Assembly (NCBI GenBank): GCA_030704615.1
Contig: CM060731.1
Coordinates: 8,310,001 to 8,374,000 of the forward strand
Length of the DNA stretch: 64,000 bases
Direction of reading: 5' to 3'
DNA from: Takakia lepidozioides
Taxonomy: Eukaryota; Streptophyta; Takakiopsida; Takakiales; Takakiaceae
Positions 34,255-45,589 of the stretch are shown here, one piece after another; position 1 is the stretch's first letter; each line of letters opens with the position of its first letter. The notes beneath the pieces were generated by a model, which had not been told where the DNA came from, did no database searches, and was given only the letters and a program-made list of their open reading frames with translations. The translations under genes were made by a program, and so were the position numbers.

Positions 34255-34980
34255 TGTCGCGCACCTCACTTCGGTAAGCTCCCCGTCAAGTCATAGTTAC
34301 TCGCTTTGATGCGCGCGCCTGACTCCCAACCTGGCCGCCCGGGCCAACTTGGAGCTTCGGCTGCTCACCGGGACATAACGGTCCCCCTTCGCTTCTCTCT
34401 AAACCCTCCACCTATTTGGGACTAGGAGAATTCCCTTTGGTAGATGGCAGTCCGGAACAGCTCCCCACTCTTTGGTCGCTTTCCGGCCCGCTCGCTTACT
34501 CACTAGTTTTTGGTCACCAACGGGCTTGCACCGTTCTCGGGGTTACTACTCCCTATATATACTTCTGTAGCTGTCCGCGGGGGTTCCACAACCAGCCATG
34601 CCATTTTATGGCGAACCACCACGAAAACCCTCGACTCCCGGTGATGAGTCGCGGTGAGTCTTGGCGTGCTCACCACGGCCCCTATGGACCGTGATGAGTC
34701 CCAAGACTCCCCACGACTCCCACCACGAGGTCTCCGCCCCCATGGTGAGTCCTATGCTACCCCCACTAAGTCCCGCTAAGCTACCACCACCCCTTGTGGA
34801 GCCACCCCCACTGCAACCCGGTGAGCGGGGCTCCACCTAGTGAGCGCCTCCGCTTCCCTGAGTGCCTTGGGCACTCAAGGGTGCTTCAGCCCCCCATACC
34901 TATCGCTGCCGCTGCCCCCACCATAGGGGCAGCCCCTCATGTGTCCTGACCCCCTGCCCTCAAGGCAAAGGGCCGCGACA
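34255..34980 (-). repeat. LTR1 of the compound chromovirus
   Basis: On the minus strand it starts TGTCGCGGCC and ends GTGCGCGACA, so the LTR termini are themselves inverted (TGTCGCG...CGCGACA). The TATATATA-like motif near 34554-34561 is a candidate promoter TATA region. It is the 3' LTR of the left half-element. Confidence 0.85.
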
Positions 34981-35885
34981 CACACCCCTACCAACAGGGA
35001 GTCGATGTCCTCATCGACTTGTCCATTTTGTAGAAACGAACATCCAAGTTGTGGCGTCCCACATCAAGGAGTTTGTTTCCGTACCATGGCGTCCCATGGC
35101 AAAGAACCAAACCCCACACTTGATTCTACTCTCCACTAGTTAGTTCGGCCGACTTCCTCCAAGTCCCGGCCAAGGGTGGAGCCCCTCAAGCTCCTCCCAG
35201 TGCACTCTTCTTGGCCTACTTCAAGGCCAAGGAACGATCCTCCCCGAGGATCGAATCGCCTTACTGCAACAACATTGTTTGCGATCGCTCATGAGGCCGC
35301 TTTTGGCATCACCTTGAGCAAGGGTTCACCTGGAACCCTCTTTGACTAGGAAGATAATCTTGAACCAACCGTGCACCCCAATCACTGCAATTGGGTCCAC
35401 CTTGGAATGCTGGCCTGAGGTACGGGAACACGCCGAAGCCGCACTACGACTTCGTCCCGAGGCTACACGATTATAGTATGTGAACGGAAGCACGTAGCTT
35501 CCGCGTTAGCCCGCACTACAAGGCAACCCCCTCGGTAGCGTAGTTATAGTACGCGCACGCGCCAGGTGCGCACTAGCACGTGAACTCCCAAAGAAGGCGC
35601 AAGTTTCCTTGCCCCTTGGATGGGGGTCACCCGATTTCGGCACTACGCAAACACACGATTAACCCAATCTACCTCTCCCACTTTTATAAGCTAGCATGCA
35701 TTCTACACACTAGCCAACCATACCATGCATCACCATTCAAAACAAAATAGGACGCATAACATTTGGAATCCATTTCATTTATAGCACATTTTGTACAATA
35801 CAAGTTTTTGCAATCGGATTCCTAAACTAGCTAAACCGGGCTAAGCATGCATTTCCTCCCCCACGCTCCAAGGTTGATGTCCCCA
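34981..35885 (-). other. Chromovirus 3' noncoding internal region
   Basis: Lies between the pol stop (35886-35888) and LTR1. The part next to the LTR (complement GGTAGGGGTGTG) may be the polypurine tract. The first roughly 360 bp are repeated at 39950-40343 beside LTR3. Confidence 0.6.
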
Positions 35886-37588
35886 TCAACGCTTCTTCCG
35901 CTTTTGAGGTCGCCCTTCGAAAGCTGCAACCGCCTCGGACGCGTTTCCCATTTCTGAGGCACGCACCCAAGATGCCTCCACATGATGATAGCCCTTCCAT
36001 TTGACGAGATACTTCGTTTCTCGGTTCTTGAACCTCCTCAACTTAAGTATTGCCTCCACCTCGTACTCAGGTTAATTTTCATGATCCAACAGCATAGGTG
36101 GCGGACGCAACACTTGATGCCGATTCGGACGTGCTTCATCTTTGAAGTAAGGCTTTCAAAAGGGAGACATGGAATACTGGGTGCACCTTGCTGTTTGCCG
36201 GCAGCTCCAATTCATACACATCCTCATTCATAACCTTCCGAATGCGAAAGGGACCCGCATACGGAGGTATGAACTTCGGACTCACTTCCGGAGGTAGTCG
36301 GAAATTCTTGATGTTCAACCAGACCTCTGTGCCTGCCTCAAACTTCACTTCCCTCCACTTCCGATTCGCCTGCCTTTCATACCGTTTCCTAGCTTTGGCA
36401 ATGTTGTACTTTGCGAGCTTCAACAAACGCTCGCGTTCTTCCAGTACCGCCGCTACTGTCGGTTCCTCAACGTCCTGGGCGGCCCAACTTGTCGACACCA
36501 GAGGTGCTTTTCCATAGACCAATACGAAAGGGGAAACTCCCATTGCGGAGTGTTCTGTGTTATTATAACAGAACTCTGTCGCGTCTAAGTGTTCCACCCA
36601 GTCTGTTTAGTCTGCCGACACGTAATTCCGCAAGATCTGCTTCGCGACGGAATTCACTCTTTCTGTTTGGCCGTCAGTCGTAGGTCGGAAGGCGGTGCTC
36701 ATCTTCAGCCTTGTCCCCATCTTCTTCCAAAGTGCTCTCTAGAATTTACTCGTAAACTTTGGATCGCGGTCCGAGACAATATCCTTCGGGACTCCATGAT
36801 GCTTTAAGACGTGGGCGAAGTAAAGTCGCCCTGTCTCCTGCGCCATTGCCGTCTCCTTGGTGGGGATGAAATGGCCCATTTTACTGAACCTATCCACCAC
36901 CACCATGATTGCATCGAATCCTTTTGACAGCGGCATAATGGTCATGAAATCCATCGAGACGCTTTCCCAAGTCCCCTCTGGAATCGGCAAGGGTTGTAAC
37001 AGCCCCGCTTGCTTTTTGTACTCGCTCCGGTTTTGTTGGCATGTGGTGCATGTCTTGACGTACTCCTCTGCCTCCTCCCTCAGTTTGGGCCAGAAATACT
37101 CTTTCTTCAAGAGTGCCGGAGTGCGCTTGGCTCCGCCGTGGCCCGCAAGCGGGCTATCATGGCATTCTCTCAAGAGGCTATCTCTGATCCCTCCCTTCGG
37201 CACGTAGAGATGCTTTTGCTTATACCGGAGCAACCCATTTTGCAAGTGGAACTGCGATTTAACCCCCATTCTCAAGTCCTGCATCACGGACTTTGCCAGC
37301 TCATCCTTCCGGCAAGCCTTCCGGATCTTCCTTTGGAGTGCCGTCTCGCCCTTCTACACCAACAAGAGCTGCTGCTTTCTACTTAAAGCATCGGCCACCA
37401 CGTTGTCTCGTCCCGGTTTGTACTGGATATCCACGTCGAACACCGCCAAAGTATCTTGCCACCTAAGTTGTTGTCGCCCCCATCGGGCTCACCGGGATCA
37501 TCATCTTTTAGGCCGTTCCGCTTTCGCTTCGGCTTGCCCGACCCCATGATGAGGCCAATCCCAAGGACGATCGCGTACTGAACTCTAA
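35886..37588 (-). pseudogene. Chromovirus pol remnant: end of RNase H, integrase, chromodomain
   Basis: From high to low coordinates: a gag start stub (37580-37480, GSGKPKRKRNG) fused by deletion to the end of RNase H (about 37450-37380, frame-shifted), the zinc region LLRECHDSPLAGHGGAKRTP and CTTCQQNRSEYKK, and the core VSMDFMTIMPLSKGFDAIMV and DIVSDRDPKFTSKF (37287-36739). Then a frameshift, FCYNNTEHSAMGVSPFVLVY, the GPY/F region PPYAGPFRIRKVMNEDVYEL and HPVFHVSLLK (36597-36136). The C-terminus at about 36070-35886 reads FKNRETKYLVKWKGY and EASWVRASEM, a chromodomain that would target heterochromatin. Protease and most of RT are gone. Confidence 0.85.
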
Positions 37589-37600
37589 GCTCTGATACCA
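37589..37600 (-). promoter_or_regulatory. Primer-binding site, initiator Met tRNA type
   Basis: The complement reads TGGTATCAGAGC, two bases after the end of LTR2. This is the classic plant retrotransposon PBS and identifies LTR2 as a 5' LTR on the minus strand. Confidence 0.9.
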
Positions 37601-37602
37601 AA

Positions 37603-38329
37603 TGTCGCGCACCTCACTTCGGTAAACTCCCCTTCAAGTCATAGTTACTCGCTTTGATGCGCGCGCCTGACTCCCAACCTGGCCGCCGGGCCAACTTGGA
37701 GCTTCGGCTGCTCACCGAGACATAACGGTCCCCTCTCGCTTCCCTCTAAAACCCTCCACCTAATTGGGACTAGGAGAATTCCCTTTGGTAGATGGCAGTC
37801 CGGAACAGCTCCCCACTCTTTGGTCGCTTTCCGGCTCGCTCGCTTACTCACTAGTTTTTGGTCACCAACGGGCTTACACCGTTCTCGGGGTTACTACTCC
37901 CTATATATACTTCTGTAGCTGTCCGTGGGGGTTCCACAACCAGCCATGCCATTTTATGGCGAACCACCACGAAAACCCTCGACTCCCGGTGATGAGTCGC
38001 GGTGAGTCTTGGCCCGCTCACCACGGCCCCTATGGACCGTGATGAGTCCCAAAACTCCCCACGACTCCCACCACGAGGTCTCCGCCCCCATGGTGAGTCC
38101 TATGCCACCCCCACTAAGTCCCGCTAAGCTACCACCACCCCTTGTGGAGCCACCCCCACCGCAACCCGGTGTGCGGGGCTTCCACCTAGTGAGCGCCTCC
38201 GCTTCCCTGAGTGCCTTGGGCACTCAAGGGTGCTTCAGCCCCCCATACCTATCGCTGCCGCTGCCCCCACCACAGGGGCAGCCCCTCATGTGTCCCGACC
38301 CCCTGCCCTCAAGGCAAAGGGCCGCGACA
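37603..38329 (-). repeat. LTR2 of the compound chromovirus
   Basis: Same termini as LTR1; it is the 5' LTR of the left half, next to the PBS. It has a few differences from LTR1 and LTR4 in its first 150 bases. Confidence 0.85.
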
Positions 38330-39222
38330 CAAAATTTCCATGTTGAATTCTGCAAGTTAGCTGGTTGAGTGAATCTAGTTTGGACTGACTTTGACATGAT
38401 ACTGCTATGTGGCAACAGGAAAGTATCAAAAAACAAGTAATAGACATGAGGAGAAGCTGTGGAATGAATACTTTTCTGCCCCCAGTCAATGATGGGACAA
38501 CCGAGGCAAAAAAATGAATGCCTGCTACATTTCAAAGAGTAGCAGACGCAATTGAGCATAGGAACTAGTGTGATAAGCTGAGTTGGGTGTTTCCTTGATC
38601 AAATGTAGGTTGTCATTGTCAGCTACTAGCAGCAAGACAAGGATGAATGCATGATTTGTGCAGGGGCATGGATAGCTGAAGGAGCAGGGATAGAGTGTGG
38701 TCCAGATTCATCCTAGAGGGCCAAATTTCAAGCACAAGATTACCTATGATTCCCTGTGGATCAATAACTACAAGAAACCTCCATGGGTAGATGGTCTATT
38801 CCATGGAACTCCCTGAAGTCTTGCATTATGAGGATCATAACTGCTTGACAGCTTACTTGCACGAGGCCTTGACCCTTAGGCAATTCCCAGAGCAGCAGTA
38901 GCTTTTGGGCTGCTTTTTTACTTTGTGTTTTTCATTTTGTCCCATAAGCTCTTTGAGCTTTCTGCAGATGTAATAAAGTACCATTTTATTTCATTTCATT
39001 CATTTTCATTTCATTTTGTTTCATGACATGTCTTTCATCGTTTGTGCATTTCTAATGCATAATTAGTTCTCTTGTATGGCATTACTAGTCGACTCACTAC
39101 AAACACCAAAACTCCAAAGCATGAATCACTATGAATGATTGTTCAAGTAATTTCGAGCACTTCATGTTGCGCCAACTTCCGCAGTCGCAATTGCCACTGA
39201 GCATGTAGCACTGCAAGTTATG
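38330..39222. other. 893-bp unrelated segment trapped between LTR2 and LTR3
   Basis: No open frame of note and no similarity to the retroelement. It includes a TTTCATTTCATT-rich stretch at 38980-39030. It is probably host DNA carried along as the compound element moved. Confidence 0.55.
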
Positions 39223-39949
39223 TGTCGCGCACCTCACTTCGGTAAGCTCCATTTCAAGTCATAGTTACTCGCTCCGATGCGCGCGCCTAACTTCCTAACT
39301 GGCCGCCGGACCAACTCGGAGCTTCGGCTGCTCACCGGGACATAATGGTCCCCCTTCACTCTCCCACAAGACCCTCTCCCAATTTGGCCTAGTGGAAATT
39401 CCCTTTGGTCGATGGCAGTCCGGAATAGCTCCCCACACCCTGGTCGCTTTTCGGCTCGCACGCTTACTCACTAGTTTTTGGTCACCAACGGGCTTGCACC
39501 GTTCTTGGGGTTACTACTCCCTATATATACTTCTGTGACTGTCCGCAGGGGTTTCACAAACAACCATGCCATTTTATGGCGAACCACCACGAAAACCCTC
39601 GATTCCCGGTGATGAGTCGCGGTGAGTCTTGGCCCACTCACCACGATCCCACTGGACCGTGATGAGTCCCAAGACTCCCCACGACTCCCACCACAAGGTC
39701 TCCGCCCCCATGGTGAGTCCTATGCCACCCCCACTAAGTCCCACTAAGCTACCACCACCCCTTGTGGAGCCACCCCCACCGCAACTCGGTGTGCGGGGCT
39801 TCACCCAGTGAGCGCCCCTGCCTCCTTGAGTGCCTTAGGCACTCAAGGGTGCTTCAGCCCCCCCGTACCTATTGCTTCCACTACCCCCACCACAGGGGCA
39901 GCTCCTCCTGCGTCCCGACCCCCTGCCCTCGAGGCAAAGGGCCGCGACA
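39223..39949 (-). repeat. LTR3 of the compound chromovirus
   Basis: Same length and termini as the others but the most diverged copy (for example CTAACTTCCTAACTGGCCGC where the others have CTGACTCCCAACCTGGCCGC). Confidence 0.85.
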
Positions 39950-40428
39950 CACACCCCTACCAACAGGGAGTCGATGTCCTCATCGACTTGTCCATTTTGT
40001 AGAAACGAACATCCAAGTTGTGGCGTCCCACATCAAGGAATTTGTTTCCGCACCATGGCGTCCTATGGCTAAGAACCAAATCCCCACTTGACTCTTCTCT
40101 CCACTAGCTAGTTCGCCCGACTTTCTCCAAGTCCCGGCCAAGGGTGGAGCCTCTCAAGCTCCTCCCAGTGCACTCTTCTTGACCCACTTCAGGGCCAAGG
40201 AACGATCCTCCCTGAGGATCGAATCGCCTTACTGCAACAACATTTGCTTGCGACCGCTCGTGATGTCGCTTTTGGCATCACCTTGAGCAAGGGTTCGTCT
40301 TGAACCCTTTTTTACTAGGAAGATAACCTTGAACCAACCGTGCACAAACTCGCTTCGGCTTGCCCGACCCCATGATGAGGCCAATCCCAAGGACGATCGC
40401 GTACTAAACTCTAAGCTTTGATACCAAA
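39950..40428 (-). other. Minimal internal region of the right half-element
   Basis: Joins the 3' noncoding region (39950-40343) to the gag start stub and PBS (40346-40426), so almost all of gag-pol is deleted. The junction is near 40344. The PBS complement here is TGGTATCAAAGC at 40415-40426, one base different from that of LTR2. Confidence 0.75.
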
Positions 40429-41154
40429 TGTCGCGCACCTCACTTCGGTAAGCTCCCCGTCAAGTCATAGTTACTCGCTTTGATGCGCGCGCCTGACTCC
40501 CAACCTGGCCGCCCGGGCCAACTTGGAGCTTCGGCTGCTCACCGGGACATAACGGTCCCCCTTCGCTTCCCTCTAAACCCTCCACCTATTTGGGACTAGG
40601 AGAATTCCCTTTGGTAGATGGCAGTCCGGAACAGCTCCCCACTCTTTGGTCGCTTTCCGGCCCGCTCGCTTACTCACTAGTTTTTGGTCACCAACGGGCT
40701 TGCACCGTTCTCGGGGTTACTACTCCCTATATATACTTCTGTAGCTGTCCGCGGGGGTTTCACAACCAGCCATGCCATTTTATGGCGAACCACCACGAAA
40801 ACCCTCGACTCCCGGTGATGAGTCGCGGTGAGTCTTGGCCCGCTCACCACGGCCCCTATGGACCGTGATGAGTCCCAAGACTCCCCACGACTCCCACCAC
40901 GAGGTCTCCGCCCCCATGGTGAGTCATATGCCACCCCCACTAAGTCCCGCTAAGCTACCACCACCCCTTGTGGAGCCACCCCCACCGCAACCCGGTGTGC
41001 GGGGCTCCACCTAGTGAGCGCCTCCGCTTCCCTGAGTGCCTTGGGCACTCAAGGGTGCTTCAGCCCCCCATACCTATCGCTGCCGCTGCCCCCACCACAG
41101 GGGCAGCCCCTCATGTGTCCCGACCCCCTGCCCTCAAGGCAAAGGGCCGCAACA
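40429..41154 (-). repeat. LTR4 of the compound chromovirus
   Basis: Outer 5' LTR (minus strand), almost identical to LTR1. It ends GCCGCAACA instead of GCCGCGACA and is followed by the TCCCC duplication. Confidence 0.85.
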
Positions 41155-41606
41155 TCCCCGGAAAGATCAACACATCACTGGGACAAAAAGGAAATTCAGA
41201 GTCAGGGATACCCGTGATGAGCTCTTCCCAAGTGGGATCCTGGGTAGGGGCTGGCGGAACTCGAGGCCTTAAATTAGCAAGCAGGATAGATGTTCCCCCT
41301 TTAACCAGTTCCCACAACCGCAGAGGGCTCGGCTTGTCAGGAGGCAGGAAGCTCTCAAGCTCCACTCCCAATTCCCTACTCACAGAGAATTGTGGAATGC
41401 CCAAGACAGCCCAGCTAAGCTTCTCACCACTCTCCAACTGCTCCTTGGCACTAGCAAGGGGGATTTGCAAAGTGACTTCATTGGAATGAAGTTTGAGGAG
41501 TAGGCGTGCAGCATAGGCTTCCTGAAGCGATTCACGAATGCGCCTGCTCTGCTCCCGCTGCTCTGCTTTGGTACGTATGGGCTTGCAGGCTTCCTTGTGC
41601 GCAGTG
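41155..41606 (-). pseudogene. Upstream ORF of element A, 5' half
   Basis: Minus frames include ESLQEAYAARLLLKLHSNEV, GIPQFSVSRELGVELESFLP and GIPDSEFPFCPSDVLIFPG, which ends at the chromovirus insertion. The rest is at 34254-34002. Function not recognised. Confidence 0.45.
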
Positions 41607-42925
41607 TCAAGTTATTTTACCACTAGTGTGAAACTAGCTAGGAAATAACTAGCTTTTACATATTGACATTTGGGATTGGCCCAAGTGTCAATCCAGGGGT
41701 CAAGGCAGATTTAGGCCCTAGAGTGGTTATCTTTACGGCAAGCGCGGGAGGCTCATCTTTCTCAAGTTGAGCCTCACCGCGCCTAGCTATGGCGCCGTAG
41801 TGTGGATTCCCCATGGCGTGGGATGCACTTGGCTTGACTTGTATTTGAGTGATGAGTTTATATATGCATGAGTTTATGCTTCAGCTTTGTGAGCTCGCAT
41901 GAGCTTGTGCTTGTATTCTTCCTCTTTATCACTCGAGAAAGATGAGCTCGTATCTGTGAGTGCCAGATACGAGTTAGTTGTAGCACTTGTGGTTTTTGCT
42001 TGAGGATGAGAGAAACCAGGTTGTTATACAAGGAGCACCGTGGAGCCCTTGGTTGTTAGAAGCGGAGGCGATGTGGGTTACGAGGTGGTAGACCTTGGCA
42101 TTCGATCGTCAGCTTCAGAGCTGAAAGCACCGTGCTGCAGGTAATTCCAGAGCACCTTGATGGTTTCAGATTGTGTATATGCATGAGCAAGCACAATTGG
42201 GAAGAGGACCAGTCAAGAGCAGGTTATAGTGGCTTTGGTGGCAAAGCTGAGAACTGGACTTGGGTCTCAAGTTATTTTACCACTAGTGTGAAACTAGCCA
42301 GAAAATAACTAGCTTTTACATATTGACATTTGGGATTGGCCCAAGTGTCAATCCAGGGGTCAAGGCAGATTTAGGCCCTAGAGTGGTTATCTTCACGGCA
42401 AGCGCGGGAGGCTCATCTTTCTCGAGTTGAGCCTCATCGCACCTAGCTATGGCGCCGTAGTATGGATTCCCCATGGCGTGGGGTGCACTTGGCTTGACTT
42501 GTATTTGAGTGATGAGTTTATATATGCATGAGTTTATGCTTCAGCTTTGTGAGCTCGCATGAGCTTGTGCTTGTATTCTTCCTCTTTATCACTCGAGAAA
42601 GATGAGCTCGTATCTGTGAGTGCCAGATACGAGTTAGTTGTAGCACTTGTGGTTTTTGCTTGAGGATGAGAGAAACCAGGTTGTTATGCAAGGAGCACCG
42701 TGGAGCCCTTGGTTGTTAGAAGCGGAGGTGATGTGGGTTACGAGGTGGTAGACCTTGGCATTCGATCTTCAACATCAGAGATGAAAGCACCATGCCGCAG
42801 GTAATTCCAGAGCACCTTGATGGTTTCAGATTGTGTACATGCATGAGCAAGCATGATTGGGAAGAGGACCAGTCAAGAGCAGGTTATAGTGGCTTTGGTG
42901 GCAAAGCTGAGAACTGGACTTGGGA
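41607..42925 (+). repeat. Tandem 660-bp duplication, probably LTR/leader of another retroelement
   Basis: 41607-42266 and 42267-42925 are nearly identical and start TCAAGTTATTTTACCACTAG. A TATATATGCATG promoter-like motif occurs in each (about 41859 and 42519). The gag fragment at 44.95 kb on the same strand suggests that this is LTR plus leader duplicated by unequal exchange or template switching. Confidence 0.75.
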
Positions 42926-44029
42926 ATGCGAGCTTTCATTGTGTGAAGGATTGCAAGACCAAGCGAAAGGGCTGATTTGGCTTGGGGCAAATCAGTGCAA
43001 ATTTGTGGAGTATGTTGAGATTGGGTTTCAATCTCGAGCTTCAGCATTGAGAGGGCTCTTGTCCTGGCAAGAGCAAAACTGGAACAGGAGCTAAGAGGTG
43101 CGGCAAGGCCATGGAATGTGCACCTAGGGTTTCAAAGCTTGGAAGAAGAGCTCTTGCACCACAAGATGAGTGTCTTGTGGCTGGAAATGTAAGCCTTAGG
43201 GTTTCAGGAGCTTAACAAATGTTGTGGAGTGCGTAGTCTTGTCTTAGAGAGCATCAAGGAGCCAAGAAGCCAAGATAGGGGGTTGATACCTCTTGTGTGA
43301 AGAGGTTGCATGTGTGGAGCATGTATTCAGCTCATTGAAGCTTCCATCTTCAAGCTTGGAGGGCAAGCAAGGAAGAGGGAAGGGCTGACTTCCTTTATGT
43401 GAGGGCAATGCATGTGTGGAGCATGCTTTCGGCCTGTTGAAGGCTTGTACTTTCAAATTTGGGAGGGCAAGAAAGGAAGGAAGGGGCTGGTTTCCCTGTG
43501 GGGCATGTGTGGAGCATGCCTTCAGTCCATAGGGCTTTTGTTTTCAAGCTTTAGAGAACTAGAAGAGAAGGTAAGGGGCTGATCTGCTCTTATATGACAG
43601 TCTGACACTTGTAGAGCGTATTCTGAGTTGGGGTTTCAACCTCAAGCCTAGATAGAGCATGGCTCTTGAAGTGACAGGTGTAGGGGGCTGGAATAGGCTC
43701 TAAGACAGATGTTATGGCCAAGGAAAACACTTGAATGAGTGTTCACAAGGGCTGGAAACCAACAAGGCTTGGTTGTTTGCCATTGAGTTTAGTGGCGTGT
43801 TTGGGGAGTCTAAGTGAGAAAGAAGGCTTGGTTTGTGGCAACCATCTTCCTCATAGCTTAGGGCTACTATTGGTGGTGTGTGGGAGCCGAAAGAGCAAGA
43901 ATATCTTGCTGATTTCTTCACAACCGCCATAGCTCGGTGCAAAGAAGCCTAGAGTCCAAGAGACACAAACCCTAGCTTGGCGTGGCTAAACCCCTTGGAG
44001 AAATGGCTAAACTGCCATGAGTGGCCATG
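42926..44029. other. Retroelement leader-like region without a recognised gene
   Basis: Rich in loosely repeated phrases such as GCATGTGTGGAGCATG (43310, 43410, 43505) spaced about 90-100 bp, giving a degenerate tandem structure. I see no coding motif. Confidence 0.45.
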
Positions 44030-44600
44030 GATGGGGCTGTGATGGGCTGTGAGGGGCTGTTACAGGCTGTGCCCTGTGGCTTGTGGGGCTGTGACGGGCT
44101 GTGATGGGCTGTGGCGGGCTGTGACAGGCTGTGCCCTGTGGCCTTTGGGGCTGTGATGGGTTGTGAGGGGCTGTGACAGACTGTGCCCTGTGGGGCTGTG
44201 ACGGGCTGTGGCCTTTGGGGCTGTGACCCCTCTGACCTGTGTAGGGCTGTGACAGGCTGTGATGGGCTGTGCCCTGTGGCCTGTGGGGCTGTGACGGGCT
44301 GTGACACGCTGTGGCCTTTGGGGCTGTGACCCCTCTGACCTGTGTAGGGCTGTGACAGGCTGTGACAGGCTGTGCCTTGGCCTTTGGGGCTATGACGGGC
44401 TGTGACAGGCTTTGATCTGTGGCCTGTGGGGCTGTGAGGGGCTGTGACCTTGTGACCTGTGTAGGGCTGTGACAGGCTGTGTCATGCTGTGACCTGTGGC
44501 TTTTGGGGTTGTGACGGGCTGTGATAGGCTGTGGCCTGTGTGGGGCTGTGACGGCTGTGACCAGTGATCTGTGTGGGCCTGTGCTGGTCTGTGGTGGCCC
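44030..44600. repeat. GGGCTGTGA-type minisatellite
   Basis: About 570 bp of degenerate repeats built on GGGCTGTGAC / GGCTGTGCCCTGTGGCC. The strand bias is strong (G/T on plus). Long open frames read through it on the minus strand but only encode low-complexity Ser/Gln/His/Pro repeats. Confidence 0.9.
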
Positions 44601-44939
44601 GTGTTGACCTGTGGATGGCCTGGGCTGACTCGTGGAGGCACTGGTGGACTGCCTAAGGATTGACATGTGGTCTTGAAGGCCGAATTTTGAAGCTCGTGGA
44701 GGGCGGTTTGAGGAGTATCTTCATGATATTGTGAGGCTGGGGTGATGACCAGTCAGACCATCATTGTTTCTCATGTGGTGAGGTTGGAGGTGATGACCAG
44801 CCAACCATAGGAGTGCTTGCGGTGGATGCAGGTATAGGTGTAGGCTATGTTAGGAAACTAGTATTCCAAACCATAAGCCGCAACAGGTTCTCTACCCGGT
44901 TACCTTGTGGAGAGGGGGTTAGGAACATGTTCATGACCG

Positions 44940-45400
44940 GTTGAGTAACAGTTTGTCAACACGGAGGTGCCACTAGTTGCTGGGGACAGTGCCGGTTCGA
45001 GCACTAGCGATACTAGTGGATACACGAGACGAGGTGTGCGGTTTAGGCCACCTTCACCTCCTGTGTCTTCTACGGAAGGTTTTGATTCGGATTGTGAATC
45101 AAGAGGACTCACACCGGCGGTGCAAGTTGTTTCCTTGTCATTATTGTGGGACACAATGGAGGAGATGTATGGAGCTACCAAGGGGCCACGAAGGTACTCT
45201 GGGGCGGTGGGCACCATCAAGTTGGATGACTTTATCCAAGAGTTTGATAGTTGGTGTGATTTGCAGCAAATGCGCAATCCACAACTATTTACGCCTTTCA
45301 TGGCATGGAAGAGGCTGTTTCAGCACCAGTTCCCGTGCCTGCCTTCAACCCTATTGTGGAGTTCTTCGAAGAGTTGAGAGGGAACTACCAAGGGGTAAGG
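44940..45400 (+). pseudogene. Retrotransposon gag fragment
   Basis: The frame from about 44967 has a disordered start (RFRPPSPPVSSTEG) then TIKLDDFIQEFDSWCDLQQM and LFTPFMAWKRLFQHQF, a gag N-terminal/capsid-like stretch. The frame is lost at about 45325 and the sequence ends in unrelated DNA near 45430. It is on the same strand as the 660-bp duplication. Confidence 0.5.
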
Positions 45401-45589
45401 GTGAAAGCATGCTAATGTGTACCACTGACACTCCTGAAAAGGACTAAATTTTGACTGCTAGAGCGTGACACCGCGAAAGTCTGTCAAGAGAAGTGCGGAA
45501 TAGGTGACACACAAACGAGCGCTTGATAAACATTTGAGTACCAAGAGTCGTGCAGAAGACTGTACCATAGCTGGAGGAATGAGTCTGTT

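Larger units (their letters stand above)
34255..41154 (-). mobile_element. Compound chromovirus (Ty3/gypsy) with four LTRs
   Basis: Four LTR copies of 726-727 bp share orientation: 34255-34980, 37603-38329, 39223-39949 and 40429-41154. Between LTR1 and LTR2 is a deleted internal region with integrase and chromodomain; between LTR3 and LTR4 is a 479-bp remnant; between LTR2 and LTR3 are 893 bp of unrelated DNA. Only the outermost ends have matching target duplications (TCCCC), and LTR1 and LTR4 are far more alike than either is to LTR3. This suggests transposition of the whole block as one unit. Confidence 0.8.
15486..41606 (-). mobile_element. Ty3/gypsy retrotransposon A, decayed and split by two insertions
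   Basis: Minus-strand parts occur in the expected order once the insertions are removed: leader/upstream ORF (41606-41155 then 34254-34002), gag (33983-32810), protease (around 32620), reverse transcriptase and RNase H (31643-30168), integrase (17079-15940). The DNA transposon at 17327-30158 separates RNase H from integrase and is flanked by GGGGAAATT on both sides. The compound chromovirus at 34255-41154 splits the upstream ORF and is flanked by TCCCC. Frameshifts and an RT deletion show that the element is dead. Its 5' LTR and primer-binding site are missing; sequence changes at about 41606 to an unrelated repeat. Confidence 0.85.

Noticed and set aside
44007-44666. Long minus-strand open frames rich in Ser/Gln/Pro/His
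   Set aside because: They are translations of the GGGCTGTGA minisatellite, open in several frames because of its composition.
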